This document shows positions 47,716 to 58,385 of a stretch of 64,000 nucleotides of DNA, one piece after another. The translations under genes and the position numbers were made by a program. The DNA is from Methylobacterium sp. J-048. GTDB lineage: Bacteria; Pseudomonadota; Alphaproteobacteria; Rhizobiales; Beijerinckiaceae. The notes below the pieces were generated by a model. It saw nothing but the letters and a program-made list of their open reading frames with translations, was not told the origin of the DNA and did no database searches. Location of the stretch: assembly GCF_022829515.1 (NCBI RefSeq), contig NZ_JAKSYL010000185.1, positions 2,501-66,500 of the forward strand. Direction: 5' to 3'. Each line of letters opens with the position of its first letter. Positions within the stretch are counted from its first letter, which is position 1.

Positions 47716-49410
47716 TCAGGCCGCCCGCACCGTCGCGAGGAAGTGGGTCACTTCGCTCCGGAGATGCTCGGACCGGAGCGACAGCTCGGAGGCCGAGCTG
47801 AGCACCTGATTGGCCGCCGCCCCGGTCTCGTTGGCGGCGCCCGCGACCCCGGAGATGCTGCTCGTCACCTCGCCGGCGCTCGAGGCCGCCTGGGTGACGT
47901 TGCGGGCGATCTCCTGGGTCGCGGCCCCCTGCTCCTCGACGGCGGCGGCGATCAGGGTCGCCACCGCGCTGATCTCCTGGATCCGCCCGCCGATGCGGCC
48001 GATCGCCGAGACCGCGTCGTCGGTGGAGGCCTGGATCCGCCCGATATGGCCGCTGATCTCGTCGGTGGCCTTCGCAGTCTGGCTCGCTAGTTCCTTCACT
48101 TCCGCGGCGACCACGGCGAAGCCGCGCCCGGCCTCGCCGGCCCGGGCGGCCTCGATCGTGGCGTTGAGCGCCAGCAGGTTGGTCTGCCCGGCGATGGTCG
48201 TGATCATCGTCACCACGTCGCCGATCCGGGAGGCCGCGCCGCTCAGCTCCTGCACAAGGTGGGCGGTCGAGGCGGCATCCTCGACGGCGGCCTGGGTCAG
48301 CGCGGCGGCATTCGAGACCTGGCGGCCGATCTCACGGACGGAGCTTTCGAGTTCCTCCGCGGCCGAGGCGGCGGTGTTGACGTTGGTGGCGGCCAGCTCG
48401 GCCGCGCTCGCGACCCGCAGGGATTGGTTGGCGGCGCCCGAGGCCGTGCTGGTCATGGTGGTGGCCGTGGCCTGCAGCGCCGCGGCGGCCCCCGAGACCG
48501 TCCCGATGATGCCGCCCACGGCGCCCTCGAAGGCGTCGGCGATCTGGCGCATGCCGGTCTTGCGCTGCGCCTCGGCCTCGGCCCGCGCCCGGGCCGATTC
48601 CAGCTCCAGCGTCCGAGCCCGGATCAGGCCGTCCTTGAAGACCTGCACGGACGCCGCCATGGCACCGATCTCGTCGTGCCGTTCGGCATAGGGAACGGCG
48701 ACGGACAGGTCCTGCGCGGCCAGGCGCGCCATGATTTCGGTCATGGTCCGGATCGGGCGGGCGACGCCCCGGAGGATCACCCAGAGTGCGGTGGCCGTTG
48801 CGACCAAGCCGGCAGCCAGCAGGGCGGCCGTCACGGTCCAGGCCGTCGTGTAGGCGTCCTCGGCGCGCTGCGTCGCGGCCTGCGTGCCCGCGGCATTGAC
48901 CTTGGCAAGGTCCGACAGCGCCCCGAAGGCGTTCACCAGGGGCGTGCGGGCCGGCGCGATGGCGTCGCGGGCGGCGTTGCGGTCGCCGCGCTTGAGGGCC
49001 GCCACGATGGGTTCACGGGCGGCGAGATAGGCCTGCCACCGCGCCTCGAACGCGGTCCACAGCGCGGTCTCGTCGGAAGACCCGACATGGGATCGGTACT
49101 GCTTGAATTTCTCCGGGATGATCGCATCCATCTCGGTGAATTCGGCGTCGAGGTCGCGGTTTTCGGCGCTGTCCTCCGCGATGACCTTGCGGATCGTCGT
49201 GGTGTGGTACCGGAGCGCCAGGAACTGCAGCTCGTCCAGCTCGTGATTCTTCACGTTCCAGACATCCCGCATCGCCCGGGCCGATTCGTGAACCTCCTTG
49301 ATACTCGCAATGTTGGAAAGCGAATTTGCAATCAGAAGAACGAAGCCAACAAATGACATCAAAAACAAACGGACCGTTATACTGCGCCCCCACTGCATTT
49401 CATCCTCCAT
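47716..49410 (-). CDS. Methyl-accepting chemotaxis protein
   Basis: A 564-residue transmembrane chemoreceptor. TM1 is at about residues 10-30 ([17 protein letters not shown]), a periplasmic four-helix bundle of about 160 residues follows, TM2 is at about residues 192-215 ([19 protein letters not shown]), then HAMP, then the signalling domain with its hairpin tip [20 protein letters not shown]. The periplasmic part resembles 4HB_MCP domains that sense small organic ligands. No che genes are near. The 5' end and upstream 140 bases are AT-richer than average. Confidence 0.92.
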   Translation of the reverse strand: MEDEMQWGRSITVRLFLMSFVGFVLLIANSLSNIASIKEVHESARAMRDVWNVKNHELDELQFLALRYHTTTIRKVIAEDSAENRDLDAEFTEMDAIIPEKFKQYRSHVGSSDETALWTAFEARWQAYLAAREPIVAALKRGDRNAARDAIAPARTPLVNAFGALSDLAKVNAAGTQAATQRAEDAYTTAWTVTAALLAAGLVATATALWVILRGVARPIRTMTEIMARLAAQDLSVAVPYAERHDEIGAMAASVQVFKDGLIRARTLELESARARAEAEAQRKTGMRQIADAFEGAVGGIIGTVSGAAAALQATATTMTSTASGAANQSLRVASAAELAATNVNTAASAAEELESSVREIGRQVSNAAALTQAAVEDAASTAHLVQELSGAASRIGDVVTMITTIAGQTNLLALNATIEAARAGEAGRGFAVVAAEVKELASQTAKATDEISGHIGRIQASTDDAVSAIGRIGGRIQEISAVATLIAAAVEEQGAATQEIARNVTQAASSAGEVTSSISGVAGAANETGAAANQVLSSASELSLRSEHLRSEVTHFLATVRAA

Positions 49411-49604
49411 CTCACGCCAATGCGTCGAACATTAGCGCGCCAGGATGACAATAAGATTTTAAAGTTCGCCGACTCATCTGAGAAATAAGCCCGCGATCGG
49501 CAGAAGAACATAAAAACATCTTCGCACCGTTCGCGTTAAAGCAGGATTTTATCCGCTTGCCCCAATCTGTCGTTGCCCCCTGCCGATGCGGCGCCCCCGC
49601 CGGA

Positions 49605-50576
49605 TCACGGCCGGAGCAGCACCTTCCCCACCGCGGCCCGGCTCGTCAGCAGGCCGAACGCCTCCGGAAACTCGGCCAGCGCGTAGGTGCCGTGGACCTG
49701 CGCGGTGAGCTTGCCCTCGGCGACCCAGTCCAGCAGCCGGCGCTGATCGGCCCGGTGCGCCTCCGGCTCGCGGTCGAGGAAGGCGCCCCAGTGGACGCCC
49801 TGCACGTCGAGCTCCTTCAGCAGCATCAGGTTGAGCGGCAGCCGCGGGATGCCGCCGGCGGCGAAACCGATCACGAGGTAGCGGCCGCGCCAAGCCAGGG
49901 CCCGCAGGGCGGGTTCGGCGTAATCGCCGCCGACCGCGTCGTAGACCACGTCGACCCCGCCGCCGCTGATCCGGCGCAGATCGTCCTTGAGGGTCGCGGG
50001 ATCGTAGACGAGCGTCGCCTCGGCGCCGTGGGCGCGGGCGACCGCGAGCTTCTCCTCCGAGGAGGCGCAGGCGATTACCCGGGCGCCCATCAGCCGGCCG
50101 AGCTCCACCGCGGCGAGGCCGACGCCGCCCGAGGCGCCCAGAACCGCGAGCCAGTCGCCCGGCTTCACCTGCGCCCGGTTGGCCAGCGCGTGCAGCGAGG
50201 TGCCGTACGTGATGGTGAGCCCCGCGGCCTGCGTGTCCGGCACCGCGTCCGGCACGGGGGTCAGTTTGGCGGCGTCGATGGCGATCAGCTCCGCGCAGCA
50301 GCCGTGGCCGGCATGGACGATCACCCGGTCGCCGATCGCGACCCCCGAGGCCCCCTCCCCCAGCGCCTCGACCACGCCGACGCCCTCGCCGCCCGGCGAG
50401 AACGGCAGCGGCGGCTTCACCTGATAGCGCCCGGCCACGATCAGCGTGTCGAAGAAGTTGAGCGCGGCGAGCCGGATCCGCACCAGGGCCTGCCCGGGGC
50501 CCGGCACCGGATCGGGGCGGTCCACGATCTCCAGATGCTCCGGCCCCTCGAGCCTCGTGCACAGCAGCGCCCGCAT
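49605..50576 (-). CDS. NADPH:quinone oxidoreductase family protein
   Basis: A 323-residue medium-chain reductase of the QOR type. It lacks the structural zinc Cys cluster. FSPGGEGVGVVEALGEGA and the Rossmann loop VLGASGGVGLAAVELGRLMGA are typical; AALNFFDTLIVAGRY lies at the substrate side. It reduces quinones or enones with NADPH. It stands alone between the chemoreceptor and the hybrid kinase; 68 bases separate it from the kinase stop. Confidence 0.9.
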   Translation of the reverse strand: MRALLCTRLEGPEHLEIVDRPDPVPGPGQALVRIRLAALNFFDTLIVAGRYQVKPPLPFSPGGEGVGVVEALGEGASGVAIGDRVIVHAGHGCCAELIAIDAAKLTPVPDAVPDTQAAGLTITYGTSLHALANRAQVKPGDWLAVLGASGGVGLAAVELGRLMGARVIACASSEEKLAVARAHGAEATLVYDPATLKDDLRRISGGGVDVVYDAVGGDYAEPALRALAWRGRYLVIGFAAGGIPRLPLNLMLLKELDVQGVHWGAFLDREPEAHRADQRRLLDWVAEGKLTAQVHGTYALAEFPEAFGLLTSRAAVGKVLLRP

Positions 50577-50643
50577 CCTGTCCTCCCGGTTGGTGTGTTT
50601 GTCTCTGTTCAGGCCAAGGTTCAGGCTGAGACCGGCGGCGCGG

Positions 50644-52731
<2,088 letters not shown>

Positions 52732-52826
52732 GGGGCGATGGTGATCTGCATCATGGCTGACGCCGCGTATGACCGTCTTCGCTCGCTCTTCCAAGGCTAT
52801 CAAGCCTAAATAGAAGATCGATCGTC

Positions 52827-53357
52827 ATGCCCCACGCTCAGCGCTTCCATCTGATCGAAGACAATGACGCGGCCCGCGCAGCCGCGGAACAGTTGTTCGC
52901 GATCGTCCGCGGCACACTCGAGCCGGTCCTGCCGGCCGCGACGGAGATCCTTCACATCGGCGCCACCGCCATACCGGGCTGCTTGACCAAAGGGGATCTC
53001 GATATCGCCGCGCGTGTCGAGAGGGCGGACTTCACTGCCGCTGAGAGCTGCCTCGCGGCACGATTCACGCGCAACGACGGTTCAGTCCGCACCGATGACT
53101 TCGCGGCTTTCGAGGATGCCAGCCGGACGCCGCATCTCGGGATTCAGCTTACCGTCAAAGGCGGCCCTATCGATGTCTTCCACCGTTTCGCCATGGCCCT
53201 GCGCGCCGATCCCGAACTGGTGGCCCGCTACAATGCGCTGAAGCGCGCCCACCACGATCACCCGATGACGCCGTACCGCGCAGGCAAGGACGCGTTCATC
53301 AGCGACGTTCTGCGATCCTGCCCATCGCCGCCGCATTCGCGGCACGAGGACGGTTGA
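52827..53357 (+). CDS. GrpB/UPF0157 nucleotidyltransferase-like protein
   Basis: A 176-residue protein of the GrpB family. ILHIGATAIPGCLTKGDLDIAAR is the degenerate nucleotidyltransferase core (GSTAVPGxxxKPxxD pattern), and RTPHLGIQLTVKG corresponds to the later strand. Family function is unknown, although the fold is that of polymerase-beta-type transferases. It is divergent from the hybrid kinase and converges on polA. Confidence 0.8.
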   Translation: MPHAQRFHLIEDNDAARAAAEQLFAIVRGTLEPVLPAATEILHIGATAIPGCLTKGDLDIAARVERADFTAAESCLAARFTRNDGSVRTDDFAAFEDASRTPHLGIQLTVKGGPIDVFHRFAMALRADPELVARYNALKRAHHDHPMTPYRAGKDAFISDVLRSCPSPPHSRHEDG

Positions 53358-53385
53358 GCGCCCCGGATCACGCCGGCGGACGGCC

Positions 53386-56300
53386 TCAATGCGCCTCCTG
53401 CCAGTTCCCAGCCGCCTTCGCCTCGACCACCAACGGCACGCGCAGCGTCAGAGCCGGCGCCGGTGCCTCCTCCATCACACTGGCAATAATCGGGATCGCC
53501 CGGTCGACCTCGTCTTCGGCGGCCTCAAAAACCAGCTCGTCGTGCACCTGCAGCAGCATGCTGACCTTGAGTTTTTGGGCGGTGAGCGCGCCCTCGATCC
53601 GGGTCATGGCCCGGCGGATGATGTCGGCGGCCGAGCCCTGGATCGGGGCGTTGATCGCCTGGCGCTCGACGCTGGCGCGCTCGGACGGGTTGTTGGAGCG
53701 GATCTGCGGGTAGTGGCAGACCCGGCCGAACAGCGTCGTGACGTAGCCCTTGTCCCGGCAGATCTTTTTGGTGGTGTCGATGTAGTCGCGGATGCCCGGG
53801 AACTGCTCGAAATACTGCTTGATGAACGCCGACGCCTCCTCCCGGCCGATGCCGAGCCGGTCGGCCAGCCCGAAGGCCGAGATGCCGTAGATGATGCCGA
53901 AATTGATGGTCTTGGCCCGGCGCCGCAGGTCCGGGGTCATTTCCTTGAGCGCCACGCCGAACATCGCCGAGGCGGTCGCCGCGTGGATGTCGATGCCGTC
54001 CTCGAACGCTTTGCGCAGCTCCGGGATGTCGGCCATGTGGGCGAGGAGCCGCAATTCGATCTGCGAGTAATCCGCCGAGATCAGCCGGTTGCCCGGCGCG
54101 GCCACGAAGGCGCGGCGGATGCGGCGGCCCTCCTCGGTGCGGATCGGGATATTCTGGAGGTTCGGCTCGGAGGAGGACAGGCGGCCCGTCGTGGTCGCCG
54201 CCAGCGAGAACGAGGTGTGGACCCGGGCGGTCTCCCGGTCGGCATGGGTCTGGAGCGAATCCGTGTAGGTGGATTTCAGCTTCGAGAGCTGGCGCCACTC
54301 CAGGATTTTTTTCGGCAGAGGATGCCCGGCCTGGGCGAGTTCTTCGAGCAGGGTCGCGGGTGTCGCCCACTGGCCCGAGGGCGTCTTCTTCGCCCCCGGC
54401 AGGCCCATTTTTCCAAAGAGAATGTCGCCGATCTGCTTGGGCGAGCCCACCGAAAATTTCTCGCCGGCATCCTCCTGGATCTCCTCCTCCAGGCGGACCA
54501 GGATCTGCGAGAAATCGCCCGAGAGCCGGCTCAGCATCTCGCGGTCGACCCGGATGCCGCGCTGCTCCATCCGGGCGATCACCGGCAGGAGCGGCCGCTC
54601 CAGGGTCTCGTAGACGGCGACCCGGTGCTCGGCGACGAGGCGGGGCTTCATCATCCGCCACAGGCGCAGGGTGACGTCCGCGTCCTCGGCCGCGTAGGCC
54701 GTGGCCTTGTCGATGGCGACCCGGTCGAAGCTGACCTTGTTGCGGCCGGTGCCGGCCACATCTGAGAACGTGATCGGCTGGTGGCCGAGATGGCGGCGGG
54801 CCAGCTCGTCCATGCCGTGGCCGCCCTTGCCGGCGTCGAGCACATAGGAGATCAGCATCGTGTCGTCGAACGGCGCGATCTCGATGCCGTAGCGGGCGAG
54901 CACGACCCAATCGTATTTCAGGTTCTGGCCGACCTTCAGCACCCCGGGATTCTCGAGGAGCGGCTTCAGCCGGGCGATGGCCTGGTCCAGCGGGATTTGG
55001 CCCGGCACCGGCTCGGCCACGTCGGAGGCCGCCGCGCCCTCGCCGAACAGGTCGGTGGCATCGGCCTGGATCTTCGCGGCCTGGATATGGGCCAGCGGGA
55101 TGTAGCAGGCCCGGCCGGTGGCGGTGGACAGCGAGACGCCGACGAGCCCGGCCTTGTGCGCGTCGAGCGCATCGGTTTCGGTATCGACCGCGACCACCCC
55201 GGCGTCTTCAGCCTCGGCGATCCAGACGTCGAGCTGCTCCAGGGACGCGACGGTCTCGTAGGCGGCGGTGTCGAACGGCGCCACCGCCTCCGCGGCCCGG
55301 GCGGCGACCACGTTGCCCGGCGTCGCCTCGATCGGCGCCCGGGGCTTGGCCGGCGCATCCGGCAGGTCGAGATCGGCGAAGGGGTCGACCTCGCCGCCCT
55401 CGGGTGGGGCGGCGCCCGGCGGCCGCTCGGCCCCGGCCGCCGCGGTCTCCGGGTCCGGCGGCACGGAATCGCCGAAGAACGGCACCGCGTCGCTGCCGCC
55501 GGCGGCGTTGCCGTAGCCGTGGGGCTTCGCGCCCGGCAGCAGCGCCGGATCCGGCTTCACCGCTTCGGGGTCGACATGCAGCATCTGGGCGATGCGGCGT
55601 GTCAGGGTGTTGAACTCCATCGCCTTCAGGAAGCCGACGAGCTTCTGCGGGTCGGGCTCGGGGACGCGCAGGTCGTCCAGATCGACCGGGACCGGCACGT
55701 CCTCCACCAGGGCCACCAGCTTGCGCGACAGCTGGGCCTGCTCGACATTGGCCAGCAGGGTCTCGCGGCGCTTGGGCTGCTTGATCTCGCCGGCCCGCTC
55801 CAGCAGCGCCTCGAGGCTGCCGAACTCCTTGATGAGCGCCGCGGCGGTCTTCAGGCCGATGCCGGGCACGCCCGGGACGTTGTCGGAGGTGTCGCCGATC
55901 AGGGCCAGCGCGTCGCCGATCTGGTTGGGCTGCAGCCCCTCCCACTTGGCGATGATCGCCTCAACATCGAGGTTGCGCTCCGGCCGGTAGCCGGCCTTGC
56001 CCTTGGCGCCGGATTCGAAATCGTAGAACCGGACCAGCGGCCCGACCAGCTGCATCAGGTCCTTGTCGGACGAGACGATGATGACCCCCGCGCCCCTTGC
56101 CTCAGCCTGCCGCGTGTAGGTGGCGATCAGGTCGTCGGCCTCGTAGCGGATCAGCTCCACCGCGTGCAGGCCGAAGGCCCGCACGGCGTCGCGCATCAGC
56201 GGCATCTGGCGCTTGAGGTCGTCCGGCGCGTCGGGGCGATGGCCCTTGTAGTCCGGGAACATCTCCTTGCGGAACGAGCCTTCGGACTTGTCGAAGATGA

Positions 56301-56538
56301 TGCCGAGATGGGTCGGCATGATGCCGGCCGCGCCCTCCTGCAGGAACTGGGCGATCTTCGTGCAGAACAGCCGCACGGCGCCGGTGGGCAGCCCGTCCGA
56401 GGGACGCGAATTGTACTTCTGGTCCTGGTTGATCGACTGGAAATAGGCCCGGAAGATGAACGACGAGCCGTCGACCAGGATCACCTGATCGCCCGGGCCG
56501 ACTTTTTTGGGACTTGCAGCGGCGGTCTCGACGGTCAT
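53386..56538 (-). CDS. polA: DNA polymerase I
   Basis: A 1050-residue repair and Okazaki-processing polymerase. The 5'-3' exonuclease occupies residues 20-310 (ILVDGSSFIFRAYFQ, SSDKDLMQLV). A linker of about 100 residues rich in Pro/Ala follows. The 3'-5' exonuclease is intact (VVAVDTETDAL, GQNLKYDWVVL, YAAEDADVTLRL). The polymerase domain shows ADYSQIELRLLAHM, RAKTINFGIIYGIS and LQVHDELVFEA. The start is MTVETAAASPKK (56538); the ORF to 56739 overlaps the HEPN gene and is unconserved. Confidence 0.96.
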   Translation of the reverse strand: MTVETAAASPKKVGPGDQVILVDGSSFIFRAYFQSINQDQKYNSRPSDGLPTGAVRLFCTKIAQFLQEGAAGIMPTHLGIIFDKSEGSFRKEMFPDYKGHRPDAPDDLKRQMPLMRDAVRAFGLHAVELIRYEADDLIATYTRQAEARGAGVIIVSSDKDLMQLVGPLVRFYDFESGAKGKAGYRPERNLDVEAIIAKWEGLQPNQIGDALALIGDTSDNVPGVPGIGLKTAAALIKEFGSLEALLERAGEIKQPKRRETLLANVEQAQLSRKLVALVEDVPVPVDLDDLRVPEPDPQKLVGFLKAMEFNTLTRRIAQMLHVDPEAVKPDPALLPGAKPHGYGNAAGGSDAVPFFGDSVPPDPETAAAGAERPPGAAPPEGGEVDPFADLDLPDAPAKPRAPIEATPGNVVAARAAEAVAPFDTAAYETVASLEQLDVWIAEAEDAGVVAVDTETDALDAHKAGLVGVSLSTATGRACYIPLAHIQAAKIQADATDLFGEGAAASDVAEPVPGQIPLDQAIARLKPLLENPGVLKVGQNLKYDWVVLARYGIEIAPFDDTMLISYVLDAGKGGHGMDELARRHLGHQPITFSDVAGTGRNKVSFDRVAIDKATAYAAEDADVTLRLWRMMKPRLVAEHRVAVYETLERPLLPVIARMEQRGIRVDREMLSRLSGDFSQILVRLEEEIQEDAGEKFSVGSPKQIGDILFGKMGLPGAKKTPSGQWATPATLLEELAQAGHPLPKKILEWRQLSKLKSTYTDSLQTHADRETARVHTSFSLAATTTGRLSSSEPNLQNIPIRTEEGRRIRRAFVAAPGNRLISADYSQIELRLLAHMADIPELRKAFEDGIDIHAATASAMFGVALKEMTPDLRRRAKTINFGIIYGISAFGLADRLGIGREEASAFIKQYFEQFPGIRDYIDTTKKICRDKGYVTTLFGRVCHYPQIRSNNPSERASVERQAINAPIQGSAADIIRRAMTRIEGALTAQKLKVSMLLQVHDELVFEAAEDEVDRAIPIIASVMEEAPAPALTLRVPLVVEAKAAGNWQEAH

Positions 56539-56560
56539 GGGCGCAGGCGTCTCGGGGCGA

Positions 56561-56920
56561 TCAGGGCTCGGGCACGCGGTCCAGCTCGGCCCGGCAGGCC
56601 GCGACGAGGTTGGCCAAGCGCTCGTGAACGGTCCGCCAGACGTTGTCCAGCATGACCCGGTGATAGCCATGACGGTAGACGTTGCCCGCGTCCGCGATGT
56701 CGCGCCACGGTACGTTCGGGTGGCGGCCTCGCATCTCATCTGTGAAACGGCGGCTTGCTTCCGAGATGATCTCCAGGCAGCGGACCACAGCGTAGTTGGT
56801 GCGCAGGTCTGCCTCGAACGCCTCGAAGGTCATCCCCGCAACGAAATGCTCGGCGGACCGAGCGTTGGCGATGATGTCCTCGCAGGCGTCGAGCGCCCGC
56901 TCAGAAGGCGGGAACGGCAT
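56561..56920 (-). CDS. HepT-like HEPN protein (DUF86) of an MNT/HEPN pair
   Basis: A 119-residue HEPN-fold protein. RTNYAVVRCLEIISEASRR is the conserved middle helix, and the C-terminal motif reads VPWRDIADAGNVYRHGYH. Compared with canonical HepT (P-W-x-x-I-x-x-x-R-N-x-x-x-H-x-Y) the Arg is Gly, while His and Tyr are kept. The Tyr of H-x-Y is the residue modified by MNT partners in studied systems. The upstream MNT gene overlaps it by 20 bases. HEPN members are RNase toxins; loss of Arg may weaken this activity. Confidence 0.85.
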   Translation of the reverse strand: MPFPPSERALDACEDIIANARSAEHFVAGMTFEAFEADLRTNYAVVRCLEIISEASRRFTDEMRGRHPNVPWRDIADAGNVYRHGYHRVMLDNVWRTVHERLANLVAACRAELDRVPEP

Positions 56921-57197
56921 CGTGCTCAGCCCTCTCCCGGACGCGCTCCTTGAGGCTCTGGCGGTCTGCCACGTCGACCGGGACCGGGAATAGGTCGTCG
57001 ATGAACCGGCACAGGCCCACGTAGGCGAACAGATCGCGTACCTGCTCCGGGTCGATCTCGATCATCACGTCGAGGTCGCTGTCGGCCCGGGCCTCGCCGC
57101 GGGCCACGGAGCCGAACAGGGCCGCGTGCCGGACGCCGCGGCGACGCAACTCGGTCTCGTTGGCGCGCAGGATGGCGAGGGCGGCGTGGCTGTCCAT
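56901..57197 (-). CDS. MntA-like minimal nucleotidyltransferase antitoxin
   Basis: A 98-residue minimal nucleotidyltransferase. The active site motif ALFGSVARGEARADSDLDVMIEID has the GS-x10-D-x-D pattern, and VPVDVAD gives the third Asp. MNT antitoxins AMPylate the tyrosine of their HEPN partner. The gene precedes and overlaps the HEPN gene, the usual order for this type VII system. Confidence 0.88.
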   Translation of the reverse strand: MDSHAALAILRANETELRRRGVRHAALFGSVARGEARADSDLDVMIEIDPEQVRDLFAYVGLCRFIDDLFPVPVDVADRQSLKERVRERAEHDAVPAF

Positions 57198-57500
57198 GGC
57201 GGAGGGGCCGGGCGAATGCGATTGGTGGCAGGTTAACAGAAACCAAGAGATAGGGCTTCGGTGTCGCCGCCCACATCCCCACCGGATTGGCGAGGATCGG
57301 CAACGAGTCCCACCTCGCCTTTTGCGGCCTTACTGTGCGGCTCGATCGCATCGCTGATCATGCTATGGATAAGCACAACGCCTTCCGAGCCATGATGGCC
57401 TGATCGAGGGCGAAACTGTCGTTCCGTGTCCTGGGGACTGCTGTCGAGACGCGCGGACAGCAGACGTCGGCGACCGGCTCCCTCTCGCCCCCCCGAGCGC
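57198..57500. other. Intergenic gap between two toxin-antitoxin loci
   Basis: About 300 bases of average composition. It includes the promoter of the MNT/HEPN pair and the 3' flank of the HigA-like gene. I see no gene, terminator or repeat. Confidence 0.4.
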
Positions 57501-57800
57501 CTACCGCCCCGATGGCTGCGGCTCCAGGCGTATCGTCAGCTTGTGGCCGGTCGCCTGCGCGTAGCGCTCCAGGGTGCGTGTCGAAGGCTTGGTCTTGCCG
57601 CTCTCCAGTCGGGACACGACACTCTCGGTCGTCCCCATGCGGGTTGCGACCTCGGCCTGGCTCAGCTTCGCATGGGTCCGAGCCGCGATCAGCGCCGAGA
57701 CCAGCCCGAACTCCTCATCGAGTGCGTCATAGGCTTCGCGGTAGGCGGGATCGTCCGCCATGCGCTTCGTGTGCAGATCGCCTGCCTTGATCGTGCTCAT
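57501..57800 (-). CDS. HTH-type antitoxin (HigA/XRE)
   Basis: A 99-residue protein with a Cro/C1 helix-turn-helix at about residues 42-85 (KLSQAEVATRMGTTESVVSRLESGK, split by the recognition turn). The C-terminus continues RTLERYAQATGHKLTI, typical for antitoxins paired with Gp49-like toxins. It overlaps the toxin gene by 4 bases. It likely represses through the palindrome at 58122. Confidence 0.88.
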   Translation of the reverse strand: MSTIKAGDLHTKRMADDPAYREAYDALDEEFGLVSALIAARTHAKLSQAEVATRMGTTESVVSRLESGKTKPSTRTLERYAQATGHKLTIRLEPQPSGR

Positions 57801-58114
57801 CGCACCTCCTTGGCCCGCTGCCGGGCGAGTTCGAGTTCGCGTCGTGGGGTCTTCTGGGTCTTCTTCACGAACACCCGCACGATCACGACGCGCTGCGCCG
57901 TTACCGTCACGTAGATGGCGCGGGCGATGCCGTCCTTACCGGTGATCCGAAATTCCCAAAGTCCGTGGCCGAGCGGCTTGCTCCAATCCCGCGGGAGGTT
58001 CTGCAATCCGTGGGCTTCGATCACCTGGATCATGCGGGCGAGCCGTGCCTGCATATCTACGGGCAGCTCAGCCTCTTCCTCAGCCGCAGACGACAGATAT
58101 TCCACGCGCCACAT
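57797..58114 (-). CDS. RelE/HigB-type toxin (phage Gp49-like, DUF891)
   Basis: A 105-residue RelE-fold toxin. LPVDMQARLARMIQVIEAHG is the N-terminal helix pair; PLGHGLWEFRIT is the family hallmark; and RVVIVRVFVKKTQKTPRRELELA gives the basic C-terminal strand and helix. I use ATG 58114 (MWRVEYLS). The in-frame TTG at 58129 would lie inside the operator palindrome. The toxin-first order with a 4-base overlap is typical of HigBA-like loci. Confidence 0.87.
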   Translation of the reverse strand: MWRVEYLSSAAEEEAELPVDMQARLARMIQVIEAHGLQNLPRDWSKPLGHGLWEFRITGKDGIARAIYVTVTAQRVVIVRVFVKKTQKTPRRELELARQRAKEVR

Positions 58115-58121
58115 ATCCAAA

Positions 58122-58139
58122 CTTAGCAAAAATGCTAAG
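58122..58139. promoter_or_regulatory. Palindromic operator of the second HigBA-like pair
   Basis: CTTAGCAAAAATGCTAAG: 7-bp arms (CTTAGCA/TGCTAAG) around AAAA, 7 bases upstream of the toxin ATG. The position, arm length and AT-richness fit an autoregulatory site for the HTH antitoxin. Confidence 0.6.
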
Positions 58140-58144
58140 CCCAG

Positions 58145-58264
58145 TCAAAGTTGGAAGCTGGTAAGCTGTTCGTCGTCATCCGAGCGATCGGCGACGTCTT
58201 CGCGGATCAGATGGAGTTGGCGAAGGCCGACGCGTAGATCGACCAGGCGTTCCTGCTCTGTCAC
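58145..58264 (-). CDS. Possible 39-residue protein
   Basis: From GTG 58264, MTEQERLVDLRVGLRQLHL is followed by an acidic stretch ending TSFQL. The composition looks like a charged helix, unlike the Arg-rich shadows around it. It lies just upstream of the toxin operator in the same direction. It may equally be a remnant of a lost gene. Confidence 0.2.
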   Translation of the reverse strand: MTEQERLVDLRVGLRQLHLIREDVADRSDDDEQLTSFQL

Positions 58265-58385
58265 GCAGCACAGGCCAAATGATCCATCCGCTCATTTTTA
58301 CATCGTTACACGATAGGAGCCTGATTTATCGTGCGCCTTGCAGCACGGGGCGAGCGGGATCGAAAAATCTGCCCCGGCCAGCCGA

